From an uncultured Clostridia bacterium (GTDB lineage: Bacteria; Bacillota_A; Clostridia; Christensenellales; UBA3700): 15,586 nucleotides of DNA. Position numbers and translations under genes: made by a program. How positions within the stretch are numbered: the stretch's first letter is position 1; each line of letters begins with the position of its first letter. Under the pieces are notes generated by a model that searched no databases, had not been told where the DNA came from, and worked only from the letters and a program-made list of their open reading frames with translations. The stretch spans positions 1 to 15,586 of the forward strand of contig CAMNMY010000002.1 in assembly GCA_946545105.1 (NCBI GenBank), written 5' to 3'. This document shows, piece by piece, positions 1-7,871 of the stretch.

Positions 1-6
1 AAAGAA

Positions 7-12
7 TATAAT
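7..12 (+). promoter_or_regulatory. Possible -10 box of azlCD at window edge
   Basis: A perfect TATAAT lies seven bases before the ATG at position 20. The -35 region would be outside the window. If the box is used, transcription would begin at about 19-20, essentially on the azlC start codon, which fits the absence of a Shine-Dalgarno there. The hexamer is common by chance in AT-rich DNA and cannot be checked without the upstream sequence. Confidence 0.4.
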
Positions 13-19
13 GCTTGCG

Positions 20-784
20 ATGGAAAAGAAATTTACTTTTAAAAATGGATTATTAGATGGTCTTGCAGTAGGCTTTGCCTACCTTGCTGTTTCTTTTTCA
101 TTTGGCGTTTATGCAGTTCAAAAGGGTATGCCTTTCTGGTTAGCAACAATTCTTTCTGCATCTAACATTACTTCGGCTGGTCAATTTGCTGGCGTTACAT
201 TAATGGCAGAGGCAGCTGCTATATTCGAAATCTTCATAACAGTTTTAGTTATAAACGCAAGATACTTCTTAATGAGTTTATCTCTATCTCAACAATTAGA
301 TGAAACAACTCCAACTTGGAAGAGATTAATAATGGCAGGATTCATTACAGATGAAATCTTTGCTATAGCAACTCTTGCAAAAGAAAAGTTGAACTTTAAA
401 TATTTTATGGGATTATCTATTGCCCCTTTTATTGGATGGACAGTAGGAACACTTTTGGGTGGCGTTATAAACAACATTATGCCAGAATCATTACAAGTAG
501 CAATGGCTATTGCTCTATATTGTATGTTCATAGCAATCATTGTTCCACCTGCAAAAAAGTCTAAGCCAATTCTTATTTGTATAGTTATAGCAATTGCTAT
601 ATCTTGCTTATTCTATTTCACTCCATATGTTAAAGATCATGTTTCTTCTGGAGTTAGAGTAATCATCTCTGCAATAGTTGCTGCTGGAATTACAGCATTT
701 GTATTCCCAATAAAGATTGAAGAAGATGAGCAAAAAGAAAAATCTAATGAGGAGGCGCCTGAAGATGCAATATCAAATTCTTAG
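20..784 (+). CDS. azlC: AzlC-family branched-chain amino acid exporter, large subunit
   Basis: Likely the large membrane subunit of an AzlCD-type exporter for branched-chain or related amino acids. The protein is 254 residues from ATG 20 and is mostly hydrophobic, with several membrane segments. Near the N-terminus it has the typical block GLAVGFAYLAVSFSFG, followed by SASNITSAGQFAGVTLM and NARYFLMSLSLS, which are AzlC-family signatures. The tail from about residue 232 is hydrophilic and acidic. An ATG at 11 is also in frame, but MEKKFTFKNGL at 20 matches the usual family start. Neither start has a visible Shine-Dalgarno, and a TATAAT sits just upstream, so the mRNA may be leaderless. The 3' end overlaps azlD by 20 bases, consistent with translational coupling. 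The substrate is inferred from family membership only. Confidence 0.9.
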   Translation: MEKKFTFKNGLLDGLAVGFAYLAVSFSFGVYAVQKGMPFWLATILSASNITSAGQFAGVTLMAEAAAIFEIFITVLVINARYFLMSLSLSQQLDETTPTWKRLIMAGFITDEIFAIATLAKEKLNFKYFMGLSIAPFIGWTVGTLLGGVINNIMPESLQVAMAIALYCMFIAIIVPPAKKSKPILICIVIAIAISCLFYFTPYVKDHVSSGVRVIISAIVAAGITAFVFPIKIEEDEQKEKSNEEAPEDAISNS

Positions 785-1067
785 TGTTGTAATTATGGCT
801 CTTGCCTCATATCTTCCTAGATTTATTCCAATTACTTTCTTAAAGAAAAAGATTAAATCTAAATATGTACAATCATTCTTATTCTATATGCCATATGCAG
901 TATTGGCAGCATTAACATTCCCAGCAATCTTCTTTGCTACCGGAAGTATCTATACTGCAATAATAGGAACAGCAATAGCATTAATCCTATCATTCTTTAA
1001 GATTAATCTTGCTATCGTTGCTGTTGTTTGTGTTGCTGCCGTATTTGGATTCGGATTCTTGTTCTAA
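765..1067 (+). CDS. azlD: AzlD-family branched-chain amino acid transporter, small subunit
   Basis: Partner subunit of AzlC. The protein is 100 residues with about four hydrophobic segments and contains SYLPRFIPITFLKKKI near the N-terminus, characteristic of AzlD. The start at 765 is chosen because GAGGAGG at 749-755 lies at good spacing. A longer in-frame reading from 717 would add a lysine/arginine-rich, non-family stretch and ignores this site. The gene starts inside azlC, as is normal for azlCD pairs. It ends just before a hairpin shared with the convergent aro operon. Confidence 0.9.
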   Translation: MQYQILSVVIMALASYLPRFIPITFLKKKIKSKYVQSFLFYMPYAVLAALTFPAIFFATGSIYTAIIGTAIALILSFFKINLAIVAVVCVAAVFGFGFLF

Positions 1068-1099
1068 AAAAAATAAGGCTTGCCATTTCTAGCAAGCCT
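1066..1099 (-). terminator. Intrinsic terminator of the aro operon (between convergent units)
   Basis: An 8-bp stem (AGGCTTGC, 1076-1083, with GCAAGCCT, 1092-1099) has an 8-base loop. Read on the minus strand it is followed by TATTTTTTTT (1075-1066), a good U-tract for the aro operon. On the plus strand only a weak T/A-rich stretch follows, so termination of azlCD here is less certain. Confidence 0.8.
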
Positions 1100-1118
1100 A
1101 TATATTAATTAATCAAAA

Positions 1119-2354
1119 TTAGATTTTGCCCCATAAATCAGAAACTATACTATCTGCTACACCTTCTACTGGGATATTGCTATCTGCTGTAATATCAGCA
1201 TACTTTGTATATAGATCAATTCTTTCCTTATATAATTTTTGAAGAGCATCTTCACCTTGAGATAAAGGTCTTCCATCTTTTGAAAGATTCAATATGTTTC
1301 TATCTAGGAAAACAACAATACCATTTTGCTTTAAAGCTTTCATATTTTCTTCTCTCAAAACTACGCCACCGCCTGTAGCAATAACATAACCTTGAAGCTT
1401 AGAAACTTCCATAACAACTTCTGTTTCTCTATCTCTAAAATATGGTTCGCCCTTTTGTTCAATGATTTTTGAAGTATGAAGTCCTTCTCTTTCAATAATA
1501 ACTTCGTCGGTGTCAATAAATGGTCTTCCCAACTTTCTAGCCAACGCATTTCCAACTGTTGATTTGCCACTTCCTGGCATTCCCATCAAAACAATGTTAA
1601 TTTTACTCATATTGATCCCCTCCAATATCTTTTCTATTATATTATCATCCATTTTTGTATTGAAATACAAGTCCCTTGCTTTTTTAGCTTGTGCAACTAG
1701 CATTCTAAGTCCATTAGAGCATCTAGTTCCTTCCAAGATTTGCTTGGCGTCTAATAACATATTTGTATTTAGAGGGTTATAGATTGCATCGAAAAAGCCT
1801 TCTAAGTTTTTGAAGTTCTTTAAATCGATTAAACAATCTTGATTATTTGGGTACATTCCTACAGGTGTTGTATTAATGACTATATTTGCATCGTAGTGCT
1901 TTGAAATGTTTTCGTAGTTATCTTCACCGCTTCTACTTATTCTAACTACTTCTTTTGCGCCCCATTTATGAGCTAGATAGTTTGCAGTTTCATAAGTACC
2001 GCCTGAACCTAATATAATTACCTTTTTATCTTTAATATCAATATTTGCATATTTAAATGCATATTCCATGCCGTAGATATCTGTATTATATCCACATAAC
2101 TTTCCATCTTTTTCGATAATTGTGTTTACGGAACCGATAGCTTTTGCTTCTTCATCAATAAAGTCCAAATATGGCATAACAGTTTTTTTATAAGGAATAG
2201 TAACATTGAAGCCCTTGTACTTTCTAGACAATACAAAGTCTTTGACTTCTTCTTCTCTTAATTCAACAAGATCATATCCATAACCCATTTGTTCATGAAT
2301 TATCTTTGAAAAACTATGACCAAGTTTTTTGCCAATTAAACCATATTCTGCCAT
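1119..2354 (-). CDS. Fused shikimate dehydrogenase (AroE) - shikimate kinase (AroK)
   Basis: One 411-residue frame carries two shikimate-pathway enzymes. Residues 1-248 are AroE (3-dehydroshikimate + NADPH to shikimate): GHSFS at 12-16, NVTIPYK with the presumed catalytic Lys56, NTD with Asp92, the nucleotide-binding GSGGT at 116-120, and NTTPVGMYP at 161-169. Residues 249-411 are AroK (ATP-dependent 3-phosphorylation): P-loop GMPGSGKS 258-265, DTD 281-283, FRDRE 306-310, GGG 328-330, the lid RPL at 362-364, and RIDLY 378-382. The two domains follow each other out of pathway order. The stop codon that would separate the genes is missing, but GGAGGGG (1617-1623) and ATG (1608-1610) remain at the join, so free AroK of 163 residues may also be made. 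The start overlaps the chorismate mutase stop by one base. Last gene of the operon. Confidence 0.93.
   Translation of the reverse strand: MAEYGLIGKKLGHSFSKIIHEQMGYGYDLVELREEEVKDFVLSRKYKGFNVTIPYKKTVMPYLDFIDEEAKAIGSVNTIIEKDGKLCGYNTDIYGMEYAFKYANIDIKDKKVIILGSGGTYETANYLAHKWGAKEVVRISRSGEDNYENISKHYDANIVINTTPVGMYPNNQDCLIDLKNFKNLEGFFDAIYNPLNTNMLLDAKQILEGTRCSNGLRMLVAQAKKARDLYFNTKMDDNIIEKILEGINMSKINIVLMGMPGSGKSTVGNALARKLGRPFIDTDEVIIEREGLHTSKIIEQKGEPYFRDRETEVVMEVSKLQGYVIATGGGVVLREENMKALKQNGIVVFLDRNILNLSKDGRPLSQGEDALQKLYKERIDLYTKYADITADSNIPVEGVADSIVSDLWGKI
1608..1623 (-). promoter_or_regulatory. Internal Shine-Dalgarno and ATG for separate AroK
   Basis: Inside the fused gene, GGAGGGG (minus strand, 1623-1617) stands six bases before ATG (1610-1608), and the following residues MSKINIVLMGMPGSGKS are a standard AroK N-terminus. 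Spacing and strength match the ribosome sites of neighbouring operon genes. Initiation here would give a 163-residue shikimate kinase. Whether it is used cannot be seen from sequence. Confidence 0.65.
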
Positions 2355-2605
2355 TATTTATTTTGATACTCCCTAGATTGTTCCATAATCTTTTTGTATA
2401 TCTCTTGTATATATGGAGCATGATCTTTTGAAGATGCACTTGCTACCTTTTCTAGAATTATTTGCTCTCTAGATTGGTCAAGCACTTGCTTTTGAATTTT
2501 CTTCTTCTCTTCGCCAATAGCTTTAGAGCAATCAAAACGCTTATCTAGTAGCGCAACTATTTCATTATCCAATTTATCTATTTCTTTTCTTAATTCATCA
2601 ATCAT
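2354..2605 (-). CDS. Chorismate mutase, AroQ type, monofunctional
   Basis: Converts chorismate to prephenate, the branch towards tyrosine and phenylalanine. The 83-residue all-helical protein matches the AroQ fold. The active-site residues known from the E. coli mutase domain line up by spacing: Arg6, Arg23, Lys34, Asp43, Arg46, Glu47, and Gln81 near the C-terminus (E. coli Arg11, Arg28, Lys39, Asp48, Arg51, Glu52, Gln88). It is not fused to a dehydratase or dehydrogenase. The start has GGAGG eight bases upstream, inside the end of aroC, which it overlaps by eight bases. Its stop TAA shares one base with the start of the aroE-aroK gene (TAATG). The set of matching catalytic positions makes the call secure. 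Confidence 0.93.
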   Translation of the reverse strand: MIDELRKEIDKLDNEIVALLDKRFDCSKAIGEEKKKIQKQVLDQSREQIILEKVASASSKDHAPYIQEIYKKIMEQSREYQNK

Positions 2606-3668
2606 TGTTTGCCTCCAATATACTATCCAACATAGATATAGCTACTGCAGCTTCAACTGGTGCTACTGCTCTTGGTACGATACAAGCGTCATGACGTCCC
2701 TTAATTTGAAGAGTAACATTCTCTTTTGTTTGAAGATTAATTGTTCTTTGTTCAATACCAATTGATGGCGTTGGCTTTACGGCTACACGCATCAAAATAG
2801 GCATTCCATTGGTTATTCCACCATTGATTCCGCCATTATTATTCGTATACGTCTTCACTTTTTTGTCATTATCGTAATAAAATTCATCATTTGCTTGAGA
2901 GCCACGCATTTGCGCAATATCAAAGCCTGCGCCGAACTCCACGCCCTTTATTGCTGGTATTGCAAATAGGCTTTGAGCAATCTTTCCTTCCATAGAATCC
3001 AAAAGTGTATCAGATAGCCCAACAGGTGGATTATATACAATGCATTCAATTGTTCCGCCTATTGAATCTGCTTTAGATGCTACATCTTCAATTAACGCAT
3101 TTACCTTATCTTCATTCTTTAAAACTCTAAATGATGAATCTAACTTTTGAATATCGCTAAGTGTAGGTAAAGCTTCTTTATATGAACCTGTAGATATGCT
3201 ACCAATAGATGAAACATACGCCTCAACATCTATTCCATATTCTTTCAATAGTTGTTTAGCAATTCCACCTAAAATACATAAAGCAACAGTCATACGACCA
3301 GAGAACTTGCCACCACCTCTCATATCTTGCATTCCATTCCATTTAACATATGCTACATAATCTGCATGAGATGGTCTTGGTGTAAATTTCAAATTATCAT
3401 AATCTTGAGATTTTGTGTTTGTGTTCAAAACGTAAGCTTCAAATAGATCTCCATTTAACACATCTCCATCCATTCCAGATGCTATATGAATTAAATCTTG
3501 CTCTATTCTCTTTGTTGAGTATGCAGATGTCTTTGCTCTTCTTCTGTTTACAAATTGTTGTAATTCTTCCAAATCAATCTTCTTTCCTTTTGGAAGGCCT
3601 TGAACTTTTAGTGTAATTCTATCTGCGTGAGATGCGCCGATTATTTCAACATTCAATTTATTTAACAT
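2598..3668 (-). CDS. aroC: Chorismate synthase
   Basis: Final step of the common pathway: EPSP to chorismate with reduced FMN. The protein is 356 residues, normal length. Recognisable blocks are RPSHADY at 98-104, MRGGGKFSGRMT at about 116-127, a GGITNGMPI segment in the second half, and GRHDACIVPRAVAPVEAA near the C-terminus. The first motif reads GASHADRI (11-18) rather than the common GESHG; the histidine is kept. The N-terminal quarter is divergent in the same way as I recall in some gut Clostridia. GGGAGG lies upstream of the ATG inside aroA, and the two genes overlap by 11 bases, indicating coupled translation. Confidence 0.95.
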   Translation of the reverse strand: MLNKLNVEIIGASHADRITLKVQGLPKGKKIDLEELQQFVNRRRAKTSAYSTKRIEQDLIHIASGMDGDVLNGDLFEAYVLNTNTKSQDYDNLKFTPRPSHADYVAYVKWNGMQDMRGGGKFSGRMTVALCILGGIAKQLLKEYGIDVEAYVSSIGSISTGSYKEALPTLSDIQKLDSSFRVLKNEDKVNALIEDVASKADSIGGTIECIVYNPPVGLSDTLLDSMEGKIAQSLFAIPAIKGVEFGAGFDIAQMRGSQANDEFYYDNDKKVKTYTNNNGGINGGITNGMPILMRVAVKPTPSIGIEQRTINLQTKENVTLQIKGRHDACIVPRAVAPVEAAVAISMLDSILEANND

Positions 3669-4911
3669 TTACTCTGCCTCCCAACAATTTATAATCTTCA
3701 AAGAAGTTTGGATAAGACTTATTTACTGCCTCTATATTGTTAATTATACATTTTCCATCTGCTTTTGATGCAGCAATAGCTGCCATCATAACCATTCTAT
3801 GGTCATTGTAGCTATCTACTTCAAACGCATTTATCTTTCCGCCTAAGATTTGTAGTTCATTATCTACATATCTTGCTTTTATTCCCATTATCTTTAGAAC
3901 ATCTAAAACCGCTTTAAGTCTATCTGTTTCTTTTATTCTTAGTCTATCTACATTCTTAATTATAGATATACCATCAGCGTGTGCCATAACAATGCTTACA
4001 ATTGGAACTAAATCTGGAATATCTTTCGCATCCAACGTGATTGCGTGTAATTTATTTGGCGAAACAATTATTTGTGTTCCTCTTAAAGACACCTTTGCTC
4101 CCATATTCATCAAGATTTGAATAATCTCTCTATCTCCTTGAACAGATTCAAAGAACAATCCATTTATCTTTACTTCAGAATTTAGTGCACCTAGTGCTAA
4201 CCAAAATGCTGCGTTAGACCAATCGCCTTGAACTCTTAATTCTTTTTGTTGAATATATTTTTGATTACCTGGGATATAGAATCCACCATCTAAATCTTCA
4301 ACCTTTATTCCAAAGTCTTTTAAAACATCTTTTGTTATATCAATATATTTAGATGATACCATCTCGCCTTCAATAGATATTGTGCTATCTCCATCCAAAA
4401 GTGGCAACGCCATTAAAAGGCCTGTTATATATTGAGACGAAACATCTCCTTTAATCTTATAGTCTCCACTTGTTAATTTTCCTGATATCTCAAGTGGCAA
4501 AGAATCGCCATCTATTACTGCGCCATGTGCACGTAAAGTATCCAATAAATCTTTAAGTGGTCTTTTTGCTAAACCTTCCTTGCCAATAACTTTACACTTT
4601 TTACCTAGCGCTAAGGCAATTGGCAAAATGAATCTTAGTGTTGATCCACTTTCTATACAATCAAGAACAATGTTCTCTTCATCGATTTTAGATTTCTTTA
4701 TAATATATTCGTCTTTCTTTTGTTGAACTTGTGAACCAAGTGCTTTAACACAATTTAGTGTCGCTTCTATATCTTTTGAAAATGTTGTTCCTTTTAGAAC
4801 CACTTCTTTTTCAGACAACATTGCGCATAGAAGCATTCTATGTGCATATGATTTTGATGCTATAGCATTTACACTACCGCCCATTTTAGCTGGTTCTAAA
4901 AAAGCCTTCAT
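3658..4911 (-). CDS. aroA: 5-enolpyruvylshikimate-3-phosphate synthase
   Basis: Transfers enolpyruvyl from PEP to shikimate-3-phosphate. The protein is 417 residues, the usual length, with two similar halves. Family positions visible are Lys20-Ser21 and Arg25 in ASKSYAHR, SGSTLRF at 88-94, SSQ at 158-160, the presumed catalytic Asp300 in DIPD, Glu328 in RIKETDRL, DHRM at 370-373, and Lys398 in NKSYPNFFEDY. The PEP-site loop is ESGSTLRF, not the NAGTAMRP loop of the E. coli enzyme. That variant is found in clostridial enzymes and matters for glyphosate sensitivity, which the sequence alone does not settle. The ATG follows the aroB stop with no gap, so reinitiation or coupling is likely. Confidence 0.95.
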   Translation of the reverse strand: MKAFLEPAKMGGSVNAIASKSYAHRMLLCAMLSEKEVVLKGTTFSKDIEATLNCVKALGSQVQQKKDEYIIKKSKIDEENIVLDCIESGSTLRFILPIALALGKKCKVIGKEGLAKRPLKDLLDTLRAHGAVIDGDSLPLEISGKLTSGDYKIKGDVSSQYITGLLMALPLLDGDSTISIEGEMVSSKYIDITKDVLKDFGIKVEDLDGGFYIPGNQKYIQQKELRVQGDWSNAAFWLALGALNSEVKINGLFFESVQGDREIIQILMNMGAKVSLRGTQIIVSPNKLHAITLDAKDIPDLVPIVSIVMAHADGISIIKNVDRLRIKETDRLKAVLDVLKIMGIKARYVDNELQILGGKINAFEVDSYNDHRMVMMAAIAASKADGKCIINNIEAVNKSYPNFFEDYKLLGGRVNVK

Positions 4912-5943
4912 TTATTTTAAGTCCTCAATCTTTATCTTTTCGATTCTACAATCGCCAAAAGCATAAGGCATAACTACATTAACAGAATCGCCTTCTGCCT
5001 TTTTATCTAACTTGATAACCTCAAGCATTTCATCCATTGAATATTCTTTATCTATATGCATATCATATCTATCTAAAAGCATTATTAATTTATCATATGC
5101 TACTTGAGCAATTTTACCTTGCTTTTTAGAAATATCAGATATAATCTTCAAACCTTGTGCTACTGCTACACCATGAGGGATTGTATAATCACTCAACTTT
5201 TCTATAGCATGTGCAAATGTATGTCCAAGGTTCAAAAGTCTTCTAAAGTTAGATTCTTTCTCGTCTTCTTCTACAATATATTTTTTGTATCTAATGCAAA
5301 GCTCAACAAACTTATCTATATTTGATGAACAAGTAACTCCTGCAGTAACAATACTTTCAAGTTCGCCATTCATAAGCATAGCGTATTTAATTCCTTCGCC
5401 CATTCCGTTCTTATATTCAGAACATGGAAGAGTATCCAAAGTCTTCAAGTCAATAATAACTCTAATTGGTTGATAGAAGCTTCCAACTAGATTCTTTCCG
5501 TTTGGTAAATCTACCGCAGTCTTACCGCCAACTGATGAATCTATCATAGCAAGAAGTGTTGTAGGCACTTGTACAAAATCGATTCCTCTCATATAAGTAC
5601 TTGCCACAAAACCTGCAAGATCGCCGACAACTCCACCACCAAGCGCTACTATTAAATCGCTACGTTTGAAGTTATTTGAAGCCAAATACTCTTGAATTTT
5701 AATATACGTATTCAAATTTTTACTCTTTTCGCCGTGCTCAAATGTATAAACACAAGGATTAAACCCTGCATCCTTTAATGATTTAAATACTATCTCTCCA
5801 TATAGACCATATACTGTATCGTCTGAGATAATACAAACATTACACTTGTTCTTAATCGCAGCAATCTCGTCTCCAACCTTAATTAGAGTATCTCTTGCTA
5901 TTTCAATATCGTAGTTTCTTGACGCATTTACATTTACTATCAT
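4912..5943 (-). CDS. aroB: 3-dehydroquinate synthase
   Basis: Cyclises DAHP to 3-dehydroquinate, using NAD and a divalent metal. The protein is 343 residues. Seen in order: EHGEKSKNL at about 69-77, the nucleotide-binding GGGVVGD at 102-108, VPTTLLAMIDSSVGGKTAVD at 126-145, and NLVGSFYQP. The metal ligands expected for the family are Glu183 (GEGIKYA), His241 (GHTFAHAIE) and His257 (HGVAV). All key residues are present. The start codon overlaps the tyrA stop as ATGA, the classic four-base coupling arrangement, and the stop abuts aroA. Confidence 0.96.
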   Translation of the reverse strand: MIVNVNASRNYDIEIARDTLIKVGDEIAAIKNKCNVCIISDDTVYGLYGEIVFKSLKDAGFNPCVYTFEHGEKSKNLNTYIKIQEYLASNNFKRSDLIVALGGGVVGDLAGFVASTYMRGIDFVQVPTTLLAMIDSSVGGKTAVDLPNGKNLVGSFYQPIRVIIDLKTLDTLPCSEYKNGMGEGIKYAMLMNGELESIVTAGVTCSSNIDKFVELCIRYKKYIVEEDEKESNFRRLLNLGHTFAHAIEKLSDYTIPHGVAVAQGLKIISDISKKQGKIAQVAYDKLIMLLDRYDMHIDKEYSMDEMLEVIKLDKKAEGDSVNVVMPYAFGDCRIEKIKIEDLK

Positions 5944-6809
5944 TCTTTAATTCTCTCTTGTAATTTCTTTGCTCTTAAAGATTCTACTTCTTCTTTAATT
6001 ACTCTACCTTCATCAAGTAGTTTTTCTAATTGTTCTTTATCATTATTTTGAAGAGCTTCTTTATAATCTTGAAGATTCTTTTGTAGCACTTCAATTTGTT
6101 CAACTAGATAATCTCTATTCTCAAGCATCAACTCTGACCACATTTGAGGATTCAATCTAGCAACTCTTGTCATATCTCTAAATGAACCAGCAGAGAATCC
6201 ATAGTGTGTAGTAGCAAGTGGATTCTTAATATAAGCACTTGAAACGATATGAGCCAATTGAGATGTGAATGAAATCATTTCATCGTGTTCTTGAGCTGTT
6301 GTAATAACTAATCCTTCAAAGCCAATCTCTTTTGCAAAGTCTCTAATCTTCACCAAAACTTCAATTGGAGCTTTGTTTGGAACGATTAAGAATGTAGCTT
6401 TATCATATAAAGATGCTTGTGAATGAGAAAAACCGCTAAATTCTCTTCCTGCCATTGGGTGGCCACCTACAAAGTAAATACCTTCGTACATATGTCTAGC
6501 ATCTCTCATCTTTTCCATGATGCTTCTCTTTGTACCACCACAGTCAATAACAATACAGCCTTTCTTTAAATATGGGGCCCATTCATCTATAGCCTTTTCA
6601 ATTTCTCTTGGGTATAGAGTAATGATTAACATATCTAGTTCTTTAGCATTTTCTTTTGTTAATCTATGATGAATAGCCTTACAAAGTTCAGCCTTTTGCA
6701 TTGTTTCTTCATGCAATGCAAGTCCATATACTGTATGTGAAGTTCTAGAAGTTATTGCTCTTCCGAAAGAACCACCTATCAATCCTAATCCAATAATACC
6801 AATATTCAT
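5940..6809 (-). CDS. tyrA: Prephenate dehydrogenase (tyrosine branch)
   Basis: NAD(P)-dependent oxidative decarboxylation of prephenate to 4-hydroxyphenylpyruvate, the precursor of tyrosine. The 289-residue protein begins with a Rossmann motif GLGLIGGS (7-14). The catalytic histidine is expected at His117 in GGHPMAGREFSGF. DAIYNP-like or ACT modules are absent: the protein ends after the helical dimerisation region, with no ACT domain, so this enzyme lacks the ACT feedback domain found in some homologues. The start overlaps the DAHP synthase stop by one base (TAATG). Its presence as the only branch-specific dehydrogenase in the operon fits the tyrosine-rich leader peptide upstream. Confidence 0.93.
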   Translation of the reverse strand: MNIGIIGLGLIGGSFGRAITSRTSHTVYGLALHEETMQKAELCKAIHHRLTKENAKELDMLIITLYPREIEKAIDEWAPYLKKGCIVIDCGGTKRSIMEKMRDARHMYEGIYFVGGHPMAGREFSGFSHSQASLYDKATFLIVPNKAPIEVLVKIRDFAKEIGFEGLVITTAQEHDEMISFTSQLAHIVSSAYIKNPLATTHYGFSAGSFRDMTRVARLNPQMWSELMLENRDYLVEQIEVLQKNLQDYKEALQNNDKEQLEKLLDEGRVIKEEVESLRAKKLQERIKE

Positions 6810-7822
6810 TAGCTTCTAACCTTTCCAACAAGTGGTAACATTACATCTACTTTCTTAACTACTTCAGCGAATTGTTCTGGACGAAGTGATTGTGCACCAT
6901 CGCATAGAGCATGTGGTGGATCGTTATGTACTTCAATAATTAAACCATTTGATCCAGCGCCTACTGATGCAAGAGACATTGGTTCTACCAATCTAGCAAT
7001 ACCAGAAGCATGAGATGGGTCAACGATAATTGGTAAGTGTGTCATTTCTTGAACAAGTGGAATTGCTGACAAGTCTAATGTGTTTCTTGTAGCAGGTTCG
7101 AATGTTCTAATACCTCTTTCACAAAGAATAACGTTTTCGTTACCTTCACTCATAATGTATTCTGCACTCATCAACCATTCTTGAATTGTATTTGCTAAAC
7201 CTCTCTTTAATAAAATAGGTTTATTTAATTTACCTACTGCCTTTAGAAGGTCAAAGTTTTGCATGTTCCTAGCACCAATTTGAATTACATCTACGTCGGC
7301 AAATAGGTCAATATACTTTTCAGCCATAAGTTCTGTAACAATTGGCATACCTGTTTCTTTCTTAGCTTTTAGCAATAGCTGTAAGCCTTCAGCTTTTAAT
7401 CCTTGGAAAGCGTATGGAGATGTTCTTGGTTTGAATGCACCACCTCTTAAAAGGTTTGCGCCTGCTTCTTTAACAGCTTGGGCAATTCCTATAATTTGCT
7501 TTTCTGACTCAACCGAGCAAGGTCCAGCAATGAATTGGAAGTTGTTACCGCCAAATTTGTGGCCGCACACATCAACAATAGTATCTTGTGGATGGAACTT
7601 TCTATTAGCCAACTTAAATGGTTCTTGGATACGCTTAACATCTTCTACGATATCTAATGATCTAATAAGATCAATATCTATCTTAGATGTATCACCAACT
7701 AATCCTAAGATTAAGTTGTTTTGGCCTTTTGAGACATCAATTTTAACGTTTTGAGATTTAATCCAATTTGTTAATGAGTCCAATTGCTCTTTTTCGTAAT
7801 TTTGTTTAACAATAATAATCAT
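6809..7822 (-). CDS. aroF: DAHP synthase, type I beta with N-terminal regulatory-type domain
   Basis: First step of the shikimate pathway: PEP + erythrose-4-phosphate to DAHP. The protein is 337 residues. Residues 1-75 form a ferredoxin-like domain of the kind that mediates tyrosine/phenylalanine inhibition in the Thermotoga maritima enzyme. The TIM barrel follows, with GPCSVES (100-106), KPRTS (131-135), and the expected metal ligands Cys102, His271, Glu297 and Asp308, at nearly the same positions as in T. maritima. The start at 7822 has GGAG eight bases upstream. It is the first enzyme gene of the operon and directly follows an attenuator. Enzyme-level feedback is inferred from the domain, not shown. 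The symbol is used loosely: some annotations call this aroG or aroA. Confidence 0.94.
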   Translation of the reverse strand: MIIIVKQNYEKEQLDSLTNWIKSQNVKIDVSKGQNNLILGLVGDTSKIDIDLIRSLDIVEDVKRIQEPFKLANRKFHPQDTIVDVCGHKFGGNNFQFIAGPCSVESEKQIIGIAQAVKEAGANLLRGGAFKPRTSPYAFQGLKAEGLQLLLKAKKETGMPIVTELMAEKYIDLFADVDVIQIGARNMQNFDLLKAVGKLNKPILLKRGLANTIQEWLMSAEYIMSEGNENVILCERGIRTFEPATRNTLDLSAIPLVQEMTHLPIIVDPSHASGIARLVEPMSLASVGAGSNGLIIEVHNDPPHALCDGAQSLRPEQFAEVVKKVDVMLPLVGKVRS

Positions 7823-7841
7823 ATATTCATCTCCATCAATT

Positions 7842-7871
7842 AAAAAACCGCCATCTTTTTGTGGCGGTTTT
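7842..7871 (-). terminator. Intrinsic terminator in the aro operon leader (attenuator)
   Basis: On the minus strand AAAACCGCCA (7871-7862) pairs with TGGCGGTTTT (7853-7844) around an 8-base A-rich loop, and the T run continues to 7842. It lies 19 bases upstream of the DAHP synthase ATG and downstream of the operon promoter, so it can only act as a premature terminator of this operon. Its 5' arm can instead pair with an upstream copy of GCGGTTTT. Confidence 0.85.

Noticed and set aside
5104..5473. Plus-strand reading frames inside aroB
   Set aside because: Antisense shadows of a gene with intact catalytic motifs; no ribosome site or family features.
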